NCBI RefSeq assembly: GCF_003201955.1
Contig: NZ_QJJM01000017.1
Span: 23,571-87,570 of the forward strand
Direction: 5' to 3'
From: Blastomonas natatoria
GTDB lineage: Bacteria > Pseudomonadota > Alphaproteobacteria > Sphingomonadales > Sphingomonadaceae
DNA length: 64,000 nt
Shown here piece by piece: positions 49,518 to 57,354 of the stretch (position 1 is the first letter of the stretch; every line of letters starts with the position of its first letter). The position numbers and the translations under genes were made by a program. The notes beneath the pieces are model-generated. The model searched no databases. It was not told the origin of the DNA and saw only the letters and a list, made by a program, of their open reading frames with translations.

Positions 49518-50438
49518 ATGGCTGGCGAGGACGCCCGGCTGATCGACCGGTTCCTCGAAATGATGGCTGCGGAGCGGGGCGCCTCTGTCAACACGCTTGC
49601 CGCGTATCGTCGTGATCTGGAACAGGCATCGGAAATCCTCGGCGGGCGCCTTGCCGAAGGCGATGAAGGCGCTCGCGCGGCGCTCGATCATCATTGGCGC
49701 TCGCTCGCTTCCAGCACGCTCGCCCGCAAGAGTTCCGCGCTTCGCGGCTTTTTCGGCTTTCTGGAGGACGAGGGCCTGACCGGTGACGCCCGGAAGGCGC
49801 AGACGATGCCTGCCCGGCCCAAGGTCCAGCGGCCACTGCCCAAAATCCTCAGCCATGATGACATTGCCAAGCTGTTTGCGCTTGCCGAGGAACGTGCAGC
49901 GGCGCCAGAAGCACGTTCCTCGGACATACGTCTGCTGGTACTCATCGAACTTCTCTATGGCTCCGGGCTGCGCGCAAGCGAGCTGGTCAGTCTGCCGCGC
50001 AGTGCCGCCAGCATGGGCCGCCCGCTGCTGGCGATCACCGGCAAGGGTGGCAAGCAGCGCCTTGTCCCGATTTCGGCGCGCGCGCGCGAAGCGATGCAGC
50101 GATGGCTGGCGCTGCCGGCGAGCAATGCGCGCTGGCTGTTCCCCTCTCGGACCGGTCATATCAGCCGCATACGCCTGTATCAGCTGATCAAGGAATTCGC
50201 GGCCAGTGCAGGGATCGACCCAGCCCGGGTGAGTCCGCACGTGCTGCGCCACGCCTTTGCCACTCATCTGCTGGAGGGCGGCGCGGACTTGCGAACCCTG
50301 CAGACATTTCTCGGTCATGCCGATATTGCCACCACTCAGATCTATACGCATGTCGACAGTCGGCGGCTGATCGAGCTGGTCAATCGCCGCCATCCGCTCG
50401 CACAGATGAATCTTGCCGACCGGCAAAGGCGGGGCTAG
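49518..50438 (+). CDS. xerD: Tyrosine recombinase XerC/XerD
   Basis: Xer recombinases resolve chromosome dimers at dif. The 306-residue protein has an N-terminal SAM-like DNA-binding domain (LAAYRRDLEQASEIL) and the catalytic domain with Arg152 (GSGLRASELV), Lys176 (TGKGGKQR), His241 and Arg244 (SPHVLRHAFATHLLEGG), His267 (LGHADI) and the nucleophile Tyr276 (TTQIYTHV). All six catalytic residues are kept. XerD is favoured by length and by neighbourhood with accA, but XerC cannot be excluded by reading alone. It starts three bases after the upstream gene's stop. Confidence 0.9.
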   Translation: MAGEDARLIDRFLEMMAAERGASVNTLAAYRRDLEQASEILGGRLAEGDEGARAALDHHWRSLASSTLARKSSALRGFFGFLEDEGLTGDARKAQTMPARPKVQRPLPKILSHDDIAKLFALAEERAAAPEARSSDIRLLVLIELLYGSGLRASELVSLPRSAASMGRPLLAITGKGGKQRLVPISARAREAMQRWLALPASNARWLFPSRTGHISRIRLYQLIKEFAASAGIDPARVSPHVLRHAFATHLLEGGADLRTLQTFLGHADIATTQIYTHVDSRRLIELVNRRHPLAQMNLADRQRRG

Positions 50439-50449
50439 GCGGTTATGTC

Positions 50450-51403
50450 ATGAGCATGACAAGCTATCTGGAATTCGAAAAGCCCATTGCTGCGCTGGAT
50501 GCGCGCATTGCAGAGCTTCGTGAAACCGCCGATACCGGCGAGATCGACATCGAGAGCGAGATCGAACGGCTCGCCGCCAAGTCGCGCAAGCTGCTGGCCT
50601 CGACCTATGCAGGCCTTAGCCCCTGGCAGAAGACGCAGGTCGCCCGGCATCCGGCGCGCCCGCATTTCAAGCATTATGTCGCTGGCATGTTCGACGATTT
50701 CCTGCCGCTGGCAGGCGACAGGGCCTTTGCCGATGACAAGGCGATCATGGGCGGCTTTGCCCGCATGGGCGAGCAGCGCGTCGTCGTGATCGGCCATGAA
50801 AAGGGCGACACGACCGAAAGTCGGATTCGCCACAATTTCGGCATGGGCAAGCCAGAGGGCTATCGCAAGGCGATCCGCCTGATGGATCTGGCCGACAGGT
50901 TCGGCTTGCCCGTGGTGACACTCGTGGACACATCGGGTGCATTTCCCGGCGTGCAGGCCGAAGAGCGGGGCCAGGCCGAAGCCATCGCCCGTTCCACCGA
51001 ACGCTGCCTGACGCTGGGCGTGCCGATGGTCGCGGCGATTGTCGGCGAGGGTGGTTCGGGTGGAGCGGTCGCGCTGGCATCGGCAGAGCGGGTGCTGATG
51101 TTCGAGCATGCGGTCTATTCCGTCATATCGCCCGAAGGCTGCGCGTCGATCCTTTGGCGGACCGCAGACCGGGCAGCAGATGCTGCAGAAGCCATGCAGG
51201 TCACGGCGGCGGATCTGAAGCGGCTCAACGTCATCGACCGGATCGTCAAGGAGCCTGTCGGTGGCGCCCATCGTGACCAGAACCAGGCCATCCAGGAACT
51301 CGGCAAGGCGATTCGGGAGGAGCTCGAGAGCCTGAAGAAGCTCCCGCCGGCAGGGCTTCGTGCAGCGCGCGAGGCCCGCTTCCTGGCCATTGGCGCGCTC
51401 TGA
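50450..51403 (+). CDS. accA: Acetyl-CoA carboxylase carboxyltransferase, alpha subunit
   Basis: AccA, with AccD, transfers CO2 from carboxybiotin to acetyl-CoA for fatty acid synthesis. The 317-residue protein has the N-terminal EFEKPIAALDARIAELR coiled coil and the carboxyltransferase core with KPEGYRKAIRLMDLADRFGL, VDTSGAFPGVQAEERGQAEA and GEGGSGGAVALASAERVLM, then SVISPEGCASILWR. Length and motifs are standard. ATG 50450 or 50456 would serve equally. Upstream in-frame sequence overlaps xerD and is not used. Confidence 0.96.
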   Translation: MSMTSYLEFEKPIAALDARIAELRETADTGEIDIESEIERLAAKSRKLLASTYAGLSPWQKTQVARHPARPHFKHYVAGMFDDFLPLAGDRAFADDKAIMGGFARMGEQRVVVIGHEKGDTTESRIRHNFGMGKPEGYRKAIRLMDLADRFGLPVVTLVDTSGAFPGVQAEERGQAEAIARSTERCLTLGVPMVAAIVGEGGSGGAVALASAERVLMFEHAVYSVISPEGCASILWRTADRAADAAEAMQVTAADLKRLNVIDRIVKEPVGGAHRDQNQAIQELGKAIREELESLKKLPPAGLRAAREARFLAIGAL

Positions 51404-51531
51404 CGCTTTCGTAAAATCGTCGCAACTGCTGGGCATCTGCATCGTTATGCGGGCAACGCCGTTTGATCCTGCTCATGCTTGAAGGCATCATGCAGAAAAA
51501 TGGCAGGCTATCGCAGTACGAGGAGAGCAGA

Positions 51532-53013
51532 ATGACGCGGCGTTTCAAGCTTCTGGCAGCAATCGCCACGGCAGGGGCAAGTGTTCTTGTTCTGGGCAGC
51601 GATCTGGCTGCTCCGCGCGCCGAAGCGCTGGCGATGCAGGCCCAGGCGATCACTGCGCGTGAAAAGAGCCAGGGCGCCGAGGCACATCCCAAGCTGCTGG
51701 AGGAATTTGGCGGAGCCTATCAGGTCCCCCAGACCAGCTATGTGGTGCAGGTGGGCAAGGGCATTGCGGTGCAGTCGGGCCTGGGCAATGCGCGCGACGA
51801 CTTTACCGTCACTTTGCTCAATTCCCCCGTCAACAACGCCTTCGCCATTCCTGGCGGCTATATCTATGTGACGCGCCAGCTGATGGCGCTGATGAACGAC
51901 GAGGCCGAGCTGGCGGGGGTCCTGGGGCACGAGGTCGGCCATGTTGCCGCAAGACATTCCGAAAAACGCCAGAAGGCTGCCCAGCGCAACAGCATCATCG
52001 GCCTGCTGGGCCAGATCGGTGCTGCTGTGCTGCTCGGCGATAGTGCGGCCGGCCAGCTCGGCCAGCAACTCTTCGGTACGGGCAGCCAGCTGCTCACCCT
52101 CAAATATTCGCGCAAGCAGGAGGAAGAGGCCGACGATCTGGGGGTCCGCTATCTGGCCCAGGCGGGCTATGATCCGCAGGCGCTGTCATCGATGCTTGCG
52201 TCGCTCGCAGCGCAACAGGCGATGGACGTACGGGCGCAAGGTGGCGATGCGCGTTCGGTTCCCGAATGGGCCAGCACCCATCCCGATCCGGCACGCCGGG
52301 TTTCGCGCGCGGCGACCATCGCTCGGAAGTTCAGCGGCACTACGCGGAATCGCGATGTCTTTCTGACCCGTCTGGATGGGCTGCTGTATGGCGACGACCC
52401 CAAGCAGGGCATGGTTCAGGGCAGGGAGTTCCTGCATCCGGAACTGGGCCTGAAATTCGCTGTCCCGCAGGGTTTTTCGATGCAGAACGGAACCAGCGCC
52501 GTGACCGTCAATGGGCAGTCGGCGCAGGCACAATTCACGCTCGGCTCGTTCAACGGCGATCTCGCGCGCTATGTCGACCAGGCATTCAGCGCCCTGGGCG
52601 GCAACCAGCGCATCGATTACGGCCAGATCCAGCGCACGACCGTGAACGGCCTGCCAGCGGCCTATGCCACGGCACGGGTAAATGCCAACCGCCAGCTGGT
52701 CGACGTCACGGTCTTTGCCTATCAGTTTGCCGGCAACCGCGCCTATCATTTCGTCGCGCTGACCCCGGCGGGGCAGAGCGGCGTCTTCTCGCCCATGTAT
52801 CAGAGCGTGCGGCGGCTGGCAGGCGCCGAAGCAGCGCAGATCAAGCCGAGGCGGGTGCGGGTGGTCGACGTGCAGCGCGGTGACACCCTGCAGAGGCTCG
52901 CATCGCGCATGGCCTATGACGATCTGAAGGTGGAGCGTTTCATGGCGCTCAATGGTCTTGCCACCAACTCGAGCCTTGTGCCGGGTCAGAAGGTCAAGAT
53001 TGTAACCTATTAG
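51532..53013 (+). CDS. Exported M48-family zinc metalloprotease with LysM-like C-terminus
   Basis: The 493-residue protein has a signal sequence (about 1-34), the zinc motif HEVGH (133-137) and the third ligand Glu near 199 in KQEEEADDLG, placing it with BepA/YfgC-like periplasmic proteases that guard outer-membrane protein assembly. After the protease domain comes a domain of about 150 residues (LGLKFAVPQGFSMQNG onward), and then a LysM-like tail (VQRGDTLQRLASRMAYDDLK ... LVPGQKVKIV). No TPR region like that in BepA is seen. The start at ATG 51532 follows AGGAGAG. A hairpin terminator lies just after the stop. Confidence 0.88.
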   Translation: MTRRFKLLAAIATAGASVLVLGSDLAAPRAEALAMQAQAITAREKSQGAEAHPKLLEEFGGAYQVPQTSYVVQVGKGIAVQSGLGNARDDFTVTLLNSPVNNAFAIPGGYIYVTRQLMALMNDEAELAGVLGHEVGHVAARHSEKRQKAAQRNSIIGLLGQIGAAVLLGDSAAGQLGQQLFGTGSQLLTLKYSRKQEEEADDLGVRYLAQAGYDPQALSSMLASLAAQQAMDVRAQGGDARSVPEWASTHPDPARRVSRAATIARKFSGTTRNRDVFLTRLDGLLYGDDPKQGMVQGREFLHPELGLKFAVPQGFSMQNGTSAVTVNGQSAQAQFTLGSFNGDLARYVDQAFSALGGNQRIDYGQIQRTTVNGLPAAYATARVNANRQLVDVTVFAYQFAGNRAYHFVALTPAGQSGVFSPMYQSVRRLAGAEAAQIKPRRVRVVDVQRGDTLQRLASRMAYDDLKVERFMALNGLATNSSLVPGQKVKIVTY

Positions 53014-53017
53014 GCGA

Positions 53018-53052
53018 CAAAAAAGGGCCGGTGGTTTCCCACCGACCCTTTC
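53018..53052. terminator. Bidirectional terminator between M48 protease and Flp pilin genes
   Basis: Arms AAAGGGCCGGTGG (53022-53034) and CCACCGACCCTTT (53039-53051) form a stem of about 12 bp with one mismatch. On the minus strand the stem is followed by TTTTTTGTCG, a strong U-tract ending the pilin transcript; on the plus strand the tail is weaker but the hairpin follows the protease stop directly. Confidence 0.8.
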
Positions 53053-53082
53053 GCATGGCTGAAGCCAGGTATCCGAAGATAC

Positions 53083-53253
53083 TTAGTTGCCCTTCGAAAC
53101 TTCGGTGCCGACGCGCTCGAAGGTGCCCGAAAGGCTGGTGCCGAGGCTGCCCATGGCGGTGATGGCGGCGACGGCGATCAGAGCGGCGATCAGGCCGTAC
53201 TCGATGGCGGTGGCGCCCTTGTTGTTCTTGATCAGGTTACGAATCTTGGTCAT
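53083..53253 (-). CDS. Flp/Fap-type pilin (copy 1)
   Basis: This is a small major-pilin subunit of Tad (tight adherence) type IVb pili. The 56-residue precursor has a charged leader (MTKIRNLIKNNKG) and the prepilin peptidase site G-ATAIEYG, with the conserved Glu-Tyr pair, followed by a hydrophobic helix (LIAALIAVAAITAMGSLG) and a short tail. AGGAG lies at the right distance upstream of the ATG at 53253. A second copy lies 134 bases upstream. No tad/cpa secretion genes are present in the window. Confidence 0.92.
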   Translation of the reverse strand: MTKIRNLIKNNKGATAIEYGLIAALIAVAAITAMGSLGTSLSGTFERVGTEVSKGN

Positions 53254-53387
53254 GTCAGGTCTCCTTGAGCTATCTTCACTTCCCCGCTGGTTCCGGACTG
53301 TGCCGGTCAAGCCCCTCGGGATTACTTCACAATGGTTTTGAATTGGTTAAGGCACTCGAATGATAAAAAATTTCGACACTTGATCGA

Positions 53388-53558
53388 TCAGTCGTTGGTC
53401 ACTTCGCTTTCCACCTTGTTCCACATATCGGTGGTCGACGTTGCAACCGACTGAATCGCCGTCATCGCCGCGATGGCGACAAGTGCCGCAATCAGGCCGT
53501 ATTCGATGGCTGTCGCACCTGCCTTCGACCTGGCAATCTTCACGATGATCTGGAACAT
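53388..53558 (-). CDS. Flp/Fap-type pilin (copy 2)
   Basis: A second 56-residue Flp prepilin with the leader MFQIIVKIARSKAG, the processing site before ATAIEYG, and the hydrophobic segment LIAALVAIAAMTAIQSVA. It differs from copy 1 in leader and tail, so the pair is diverged rather than a fresh duplication. The start at 53558 is selected because upstream codons are not prepilin-like. It has its own 134-base leader before copy 1, so separate regulation is possible. Confidence 0.9.
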   Translation of the reverse strand: MFQIIVKIARSKAGATAIEYGLIAALVAIAAMTAIQSVATSTTDMWNKVESEVTND

Positions 53559-53646
53559 GTTGATCCCGAAGCCTGGTAGGGACCCGTTCGCCCCACCCGC
53601 AAAATCGCCTGCAACCCTTGCCAAATCGTAAATTTCAGGACCTTTG

Positions 53647-54078
53647 ATGGAAATTTATCCGACACTCTTCCCCGTTGTAGCGGCTTTGCTGGTGGATGAC
53701 ACCGGCCGCGTACTGGTTCAGCAGCGGCCGCAAGGCACTGCCATGGCCGGGCTGTGGGAATTCCCCGGTGGCAAGATCGAGGCAGGGGAAAGCCCGGAAA
53801 CGGCGCTGGTCCGCGAACTGGCGGAGGAACTGGGCATTACCGTCTTGCCGGATGCATGCGAGCCGCTGACCTTTGCCAGCGCCACGCTTGGCCAGAAGCA
53901 CCTGATCCTGCTGCTGTTCCGCTGCACGGCATGGCAGGGCGAGCCAAGAGCCCTGCACGCGACCGCGCTGCGATGGGCAACCGTTGCAGAGCTGTACAGC
54001 TTGCCGATGCCGCCGGCGGACCTGCCGCTGCTGCCGATCATCGCGCAATCGCTGGGCCAGAAGCCGGTTTGCTCATGA
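53647..54078 (+). CDS. mutT: 8-oxo-dGTP diphosphatase MutT (Nudix)
   Basis: MutT clears oxidised dGTP to prevent A:T to C:G transversions. The 143-residue protein has a full Nudix box (GKIEAGESPETALVRELAEE, then LGI) at about 37-60 and the preceding QRPQGTAMAGLWEFPGG typical of MutT. ATG 53647 follows AGGA at a good distance; the TTG just before it is disregarded. Its 5' end is divergent from the Flp pilin gene. Confidence 0.93.
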   Translation: MEIYPTLFPVVAALLVDDTGRVLVQQRPQGTAMAGLWEFPGGKIEAGESPETALVRELAEELGITVLPDACEPLTFASATLGQKHLILLLFRCTAWQGEPRALHATALRWATVAELYSLPMPPADLPLLPIIAQSLGQKPVCS

Positions 54079-54144
54079 AAATGCGCGGGACGACAAAAAG
54101 GTGTTGCCAAGCTGATCACCGCTGACTATTGGCAGCCCTCCAAC

Positions 54145-54221
54145 GCGCCCGTAGCTCAGCTGGATAGAGCATCAGACTACGAATCTGAGGGTCGGACGTT
54201 CGAATCGTTCCGGGCGCGCCA
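54145..54221 (+). tRNA. tRNA-Arg (anticodon ACG)
   Basis: A full cloverleaf is visible: acceptor GCGCCCG/CGGGCGC, D-arm GCTC...GAGC, anticodon stem TCAGA/TCTGA with loop CTACGAA (anticodon ACG), T-arm with TTCGAAT, discriminator G and an encoded CCA (54219-54221). The length is 77 bases. The A34 is presumably deaminated to inosine, so it reads CGU, CGC and CGA. It sits between mutT and hppD; no integrase or duplicated 3' end is seen beside it. Confidence 0.96.
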
Positions 54222-54373
54222 TTTTCCAAAAAGCGATATCATGTGATCCAACCCGCCTTGCGGGAGACACCTTTGTGCGCCCGCTCGCTTGGCCCAGATG
54301 GTTTCATTTGACACCAATTTGGCGGGCGGGTATCTTTTGCGAAAGAACTGAAATCCTGCAGGAGTGCGCGGCA

Positions 54374-55477
54374 ATGGCTGACCTTTTCGAAAACCCCCTG
54401 GGCCTCGATGGCTTTGAGTTCGTCGAATTCTGCGCACCGGAAAAGGGCCTGCTCGAGCCGGTCTTCACCGCGATGGGCTTCACCCGCATCGCCCAGCACC
54501 GCTCCAAGGACGTGCACCTATGGCGGCAGGGCGATATCAACCTCATCGCCAATTACGAACCTGCCAGCCCCGCCGCCTATTTCGCCGCCGAACATGGTCC
54601 CTCGGCCTGCGGCATGGGCTTTCGCGTGAAGAACGCGCGCGATGCGTACAAGGAAGCGCTGGCACGCGGTGCCGAGCCGGTCGAGACGAAGACCGGTCCG
54701 ATGGAGCTGCGGCTGCCCGCCATCCGCGGCATCGGCGGCGCGATCATCTATCTGATCGACCGCTATGCGACGCTCGACAATCCCGATGCGCTGTCGATCT
54801 ATGATATCGATTTCGAATATCTGCCCGGTGTCGATCGCTTCCCCGTCGGCGCGGGCTTCAGGATGATCGATCACCTCACCCACAATGTCTATGGCGGCCG
54901 CATGGACCATTGGGCGAAATTCTACGAGCGCGTGTTCAACTTCCGCGAGATCCGTTTCTTCGACATCAAGGGCGAATATACCGGCCTCACCAGCCGCGCG
55001 ATGACCGCGCCCGACGGCCGCATCCGCATTCCCTTGAACGAGGAAGGCGCCAAGGGCGGCGGTCAGATCGACGAGTTCCTGCGCGCCTATAATGGCGAGG
55101 GCATCCAGCATATCGCATTCATCTGCGACGATCTTATTGCCTGTCTCGACCGGATCAGGGCGCTGGGTGCGCCGCTCATGGCCCCGCCGCCCGCCACCTA
55201 TTACGAGGCGCTGGAAGAGCGTCTCCCGGGCCATGGCGAGCCGGTGGAAGAACTGCAGGCGCGCGGCATCCTGCTTGATGGTTCGACCGAGAACAACGAT
55301 CCGCGCCTGCTGCTCCAGATCTTCGGCCAGCCGCAGATCGGCCCGGTGTTCTTCGAGTTCATCCAACGCAAGAAGGACGAAGGCTTTGGCAACGGCAATT
55401 TCACCGCCTTGTTCAAGTCGATCGAGGAAGACCAGCTGCGCCGCGGCGTGCTGAAGGTGCAGGAACCGGCGGAATGA
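54374..55477 (+). CDS. hppD: 4-hydroxyphenylpyruvate dioxygenase
   Basis: This Fe(II) enzyme converts 4-hydroxyphenylpyruvate to homogentisate in tyrosine breakdown. The 367-residue protein has two VOC modules; the iron ligands are His in [11 protein letters not shown] (about 160), His in IQHIAFIC (about 240) and Glu in VFFEFIQRK (about 320). [11 protein letters not shown] near the start and [16 protein letters not shown] at the end are diagnostic. ATG 54374 is preceded by GGAG; the earlier open frame overlaps spacer. It is coupled to the next VOC gene by a 4-base overlap. Confidence 0.95.
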   Translation: MADLFENPLGLDGFEFVEFCAPEKGLLEPVFTAMGFTRIAQHRSKDVHLWRQGDINLIANYEPASPAAYFAAEHGPSACGMGFRVKNARDAYKEALARGAEPVETKTGPMELRLPAIRGIGGAIIYLIDRYATLDNPDALSIYDIDFEYLPGVDRFPVGAGFRMIDHLTHNVYGGRMDHWAKFYERVFNFREIRFFDIKGEYTGLTSRAMTAPDGRIRIPLNEEGAKGGGQIDEFLRAYNGEGIQHIAFICDDLIACLDRIRALGAPLMAPPPATYYEALEERLPGHGEPVEELQARGILLDGSTENNDPRLLLQIFGQPQIGPVFFEFIQRKKDEGFGNGNFTALFKSIEEDQLRRGVLKVQEPAE

Positions 55478-56022
55478 CCGCGCCCTTCGCGCTCTCGCGC
55501 ATCCATCACGTCGCCTATCGCTGCAAGGACGCGAAGCAGACGGTCGAATGGTACGAAAAGGTGCTGGGCATGACCTATACCAGCGCCTTTTCCGAAGACC
55601 ATGTTCCGTCGACCGGGGCTTATGACCCCTATATGCATGTGTTCCTCGATTGCGGCGGCGGCAATGTGCTGGCGTTTTTCGAGCTGCCGCAGCAGCCGGA
55701 AATGGGCCGCGACACCAACACGCCCGAATGGGTGCAGCATATCGCCTTCGAGGTGCCCGACATGGACGCGCTTCTCGCGGCCAAGGCGCATATCGAAGGG
55801 CTGGGCATCGACGTGCTGGGGCCGACCTTTCACGGCATTTTCCGCTCGATCTATTTCTTCGATCCCAATGGGCACCGGGTCGAGCTCGCCTGCAATATCG
55901 GCAAGCCTGAGCATTACGAAGAGTTGAAGCGCGTCGCGCCGCTGATGCTCGACGAATGGAGCCGCACCAAAAAGGCGCCGCGCCACGCCGACTGGTTGCA
56001 CAAGGATCCCGATGCGGGTTAG
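55474..56022 (+). CDS. VOC-fold (glyoxalase/extradiol dioxygenase-like) protein downstream of HppD
   Basis: The 182-residue protein is a two-module VOC protein with probable metal ligands in [17 protein letters not shown] and [10 protein letters not shown]. Its short size and motifs fit the glyoxalase/bleomycin-resistance group. It begins with a 4-base overlap (ATGA) on hppD, so it is translationally coupled. This pairing suggests a role in tyrosine or homogentisate metabolism, but no substrate can be named from the sequence. Confidence 0.85.
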   Translation: MTAPFALSRIHHVAYRCKDAKQTVEWYEKVLGMTYTSAFSEDHVPSTGAYDPYMHVFLDCGGGNVLAFFELPQQPEMGRDTNTPEWVQHIAFEVPDMDALLAAKAHIEGLGIDVLGPTFHGIFRSIYFFDPNGHRVELACNIGKPEHYEELKRVAPLMLDEWSRTKKAPRHADWLHKDPDAG

Positions 56023-56094
56023 GTGTTTGTTCTGCCGTGATTTCCGAGCCGTGAATTGTTCCAATTCACTCGAAATCACTTTAGGGTCATTGGC

Positions 56095-56358
56095 ATGACC
56101 TTTGAAGACCAGCTCGAACGCTATTTCGGCACCCGCGATCCTTCCGCCATCGCTCCGCAGGCAGTGCCGGCGGCAGTCGAGCGGATGCAGGTCGATCTGG
56201 GCCTCGCGACCGTGCCGGGCGAACGCTTTGCTTTGTGGTGCATGCTGTTCCTGTTCGGTCAGGCCCCAGACATCGACGAGACCTTCGAGGACCGTTCCGA
56301 GCGCGATCTCGCGCGCGATTTCATCGAAATGTCCGAAAAGGCAGGGCAGGGGGGCTGA
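56095..56358 (+). CDS. Small uncharacterised protein
   Basis: An 87-residue acidic, helical protein begins at ATG 56095, 72 bases after the VOC gene. It contains LERYFGTRDPSAIAPQAVPA, LWCMLFLFGQAPDIDETFED and ends ARDFIEMSEKAGQGG. No signal peptide, membrane span or known domain is visible. It is the first of three tightly packed small genes (2-base gap, then 1-base overlap). No family is recognised. Confidence 0.68.
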   Translation: MTFEDQLERYFGTRDPSAIAPQAVPAAVERMQVDLGLATVPGERFALWCMLFLFGQAPDIDETFEDRSERDLARDFIEMSEKAGQGG

Positions 56359-56360
56359 TC

Positions 56361-56540
56361 ATGGCCGAGATCATCAACCTGCGCCAGGCGCGCAAGGCCG
56401 CGAAGCGCAAGCAGGACGAGGCGGTCGCCGCCGCCAACCGCGCCAAGTTCGGCCGCACCAAAGCGGAGCGCCTGGCCCAGACGAGCGAGCAGGACCGCGC
56501 GGGCCGGCTGCTCGATGGCGCAAGGCGCGAGCAGGACTGA
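56361..56540 (+). CDS. DUF4169 family small basic protein
   Basis: The 59-residue protein reads MAEIINLRQARKAAKRKQDE, then ANRAKFGRTKAERL and DRAGRLLDGARR, the pattern of DUF4169, a small basic, probably fully helical protein known mainly from alphaproteobacteria. It begins 2 bases after the previous stop and overlaps the next gene by one base (TGATG), so the trio is translated together. The function is unknown; the basic, coil-like sequence suggests contact with nucleic acid or the ribosome, but this is a guess. Confidence 0.8.
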   Translation: MAEIINLRQARKAAKRKQDEAVAAANRAKFGRTKAERLAQTSEQDRAGRLLDGARREQD

Positions 56541-56743
56541 TGCGCTCGACATCCGATCAGGTCAGCGTCCGCCTTTATCATCTCGACGGTGAGACCGAAG
56601 GCGGCGCGGCCTCCACGCTGTTCTACGGCCCGCTATCCGAGGCGCTGCGCCTCGCGGAACTCGAACCGGCGGAAGTGCAGGAGGGGCTGTTCATCGCCAC
56701 CGACAATGATGTGGTGGCGTATCTGGATCTTATCGAGGGGTGA
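56540..56743 (+). CDS. Small uncharacterised protein
   Basis: The 67-residue protein starts at the ATG overlapping the DUF4169 stop (TGATG) and has a compact acidic composition with STLFYGPLSEALRLAELEPA and FIATDNDVVAYLDLIEG at the end. No signal, membrane span or recognised domain. Its arrangement as the third member of the coupled trio is the main clue; the ending looks like a small beta-alpha fold. Function unknown. Confidence 0.68.
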   Translation: MRSTSDQVSVRLYHLDGETEGGAASTLFYGPLSEALRLAELEPAEVQEGLFIATDNDVVAYLDLIEG

Positions 56744-56773
56744 GGCTGCCACTGGTTGCCCGGGTGGCCCTAA

Positions 56774-56883
56774 CCACTTCCGCTCATCCTGAGCCGCGGG
56801 CTTCGGCCCGCGAAGTCGAAGGACCCGCGCCCACGCGGGCGGAATAGCGGGGCCTTCGACAAGCTCAGGCTGAGCGGAGGTGG
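56774..56883. repeat. Nested palindromic repeat element (110 bp)
   Basis: Outer 21-bp arms at 56774-56794 and 56863-56883 are reverse complements apart from two positions. Inside are GTCGAAGG/CCTTCGAC arms and two hairpins, CGCGGGC-TTCG-GCCCGCG and CCCGCG-CCCA-CGCGGG. The wording (CTTCGACAAGCTCAGG) is of the same superfamily as the CGAGCGAAGTCGAG repeat at 19.3 kb. No gene is encoded. Confidence 0.82.
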
Positions 56884-56980
56884 GCGCTTTTAAACTTTTG
56901 ACGGAACGATCTTCCGTTCTGTTACCGACAACGTTGCGGACATCGCTAGGTCGAGGCATCATAGTTGATAGAGGTGTTCG

Positions 56981-57268
56981 ATGAAGTATTTGGTATTGGG
57001 GTGCGATCCAGTCGGTGATCGACCGCTATGGGAGGAAAACGAGTTGCCTGACGCCGGCATGCCGGTGCCGCTTCCAGCAGAGCTAGTCGCAGAAATCCTA
57101 GCTTGGAACGAGAAAATGGCTAGCGCAGTGTGGGCAGGTACTGAAGCGGCCAGCGTCCTCACACACCTTAATGCGGAGGGTGAAAGTCTCGCAAAGCGCA
57201 TCGCAGCAGCAGTACCGGGAGGGGCAAAAATCCAGTATCGGAGCGAGCGGCTCTCTTCTTTCGATTGA
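56981..57268 (+). CDS. Hypothetical protein, 95 residues
   Basis: ATG 56981 opens a 95-codon frame (start MKYLVLGCDPVGDRPLWEEN, end GAKIQYRSERLSSFD) with GATAGAGG upstream. The sequence is less GC-biased than neighbours and uses codons such as CTA, GTA and TCA more often, which hints at recent acquisition. No signal peptide or recognised domain; the frame looks genuinely protein-like, with an amphipathic helix rich in Ala and Glu in the middle. It is isolated between the nested repeat and the dehalogenase gene. Confidence 0.55.
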   Translation: MKYLVLGCDPVGDRPLWEENELPDAGMPVPLPAELVAEILAWNEKMASAVWAGTEAASVLTHLNAEGESLAKRIAAAVPGGAKIQYRSERLSSFD

Positions 57269-57354
57269 CCGCTTCCCACCCAATTTCAGCCACCCAATCT
57301 CCAAGCCTCCTCCACCGAAAGCAGACATCGAACCGTTGCGGCTGCTTACTGAGC

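Noticed and set aside
47490..50426. A minus-strand open frame of 978 codons opposite the exported helical protein and xerD
   Set aside because: It is antisense to xerD with all catalytic residues and to a signal-peptide-bearing gene. The translated sequence is Arg/His/Gln-rich with no domain; long antisense frames are common in GC-rich DNA.
50102..50449. A long N-terminal extension of AccA from 50102
   Set aside because: It overlaps the catalytic end of xerD in another frame and adds residues not found in AccA.
54145..54221. tRNA-Arg as an integration site
   Set aside because: I saw no integrase gene next to it and no second copy of its 3' end in the flanking sequence; hppD and mutT on either side look like core genes.
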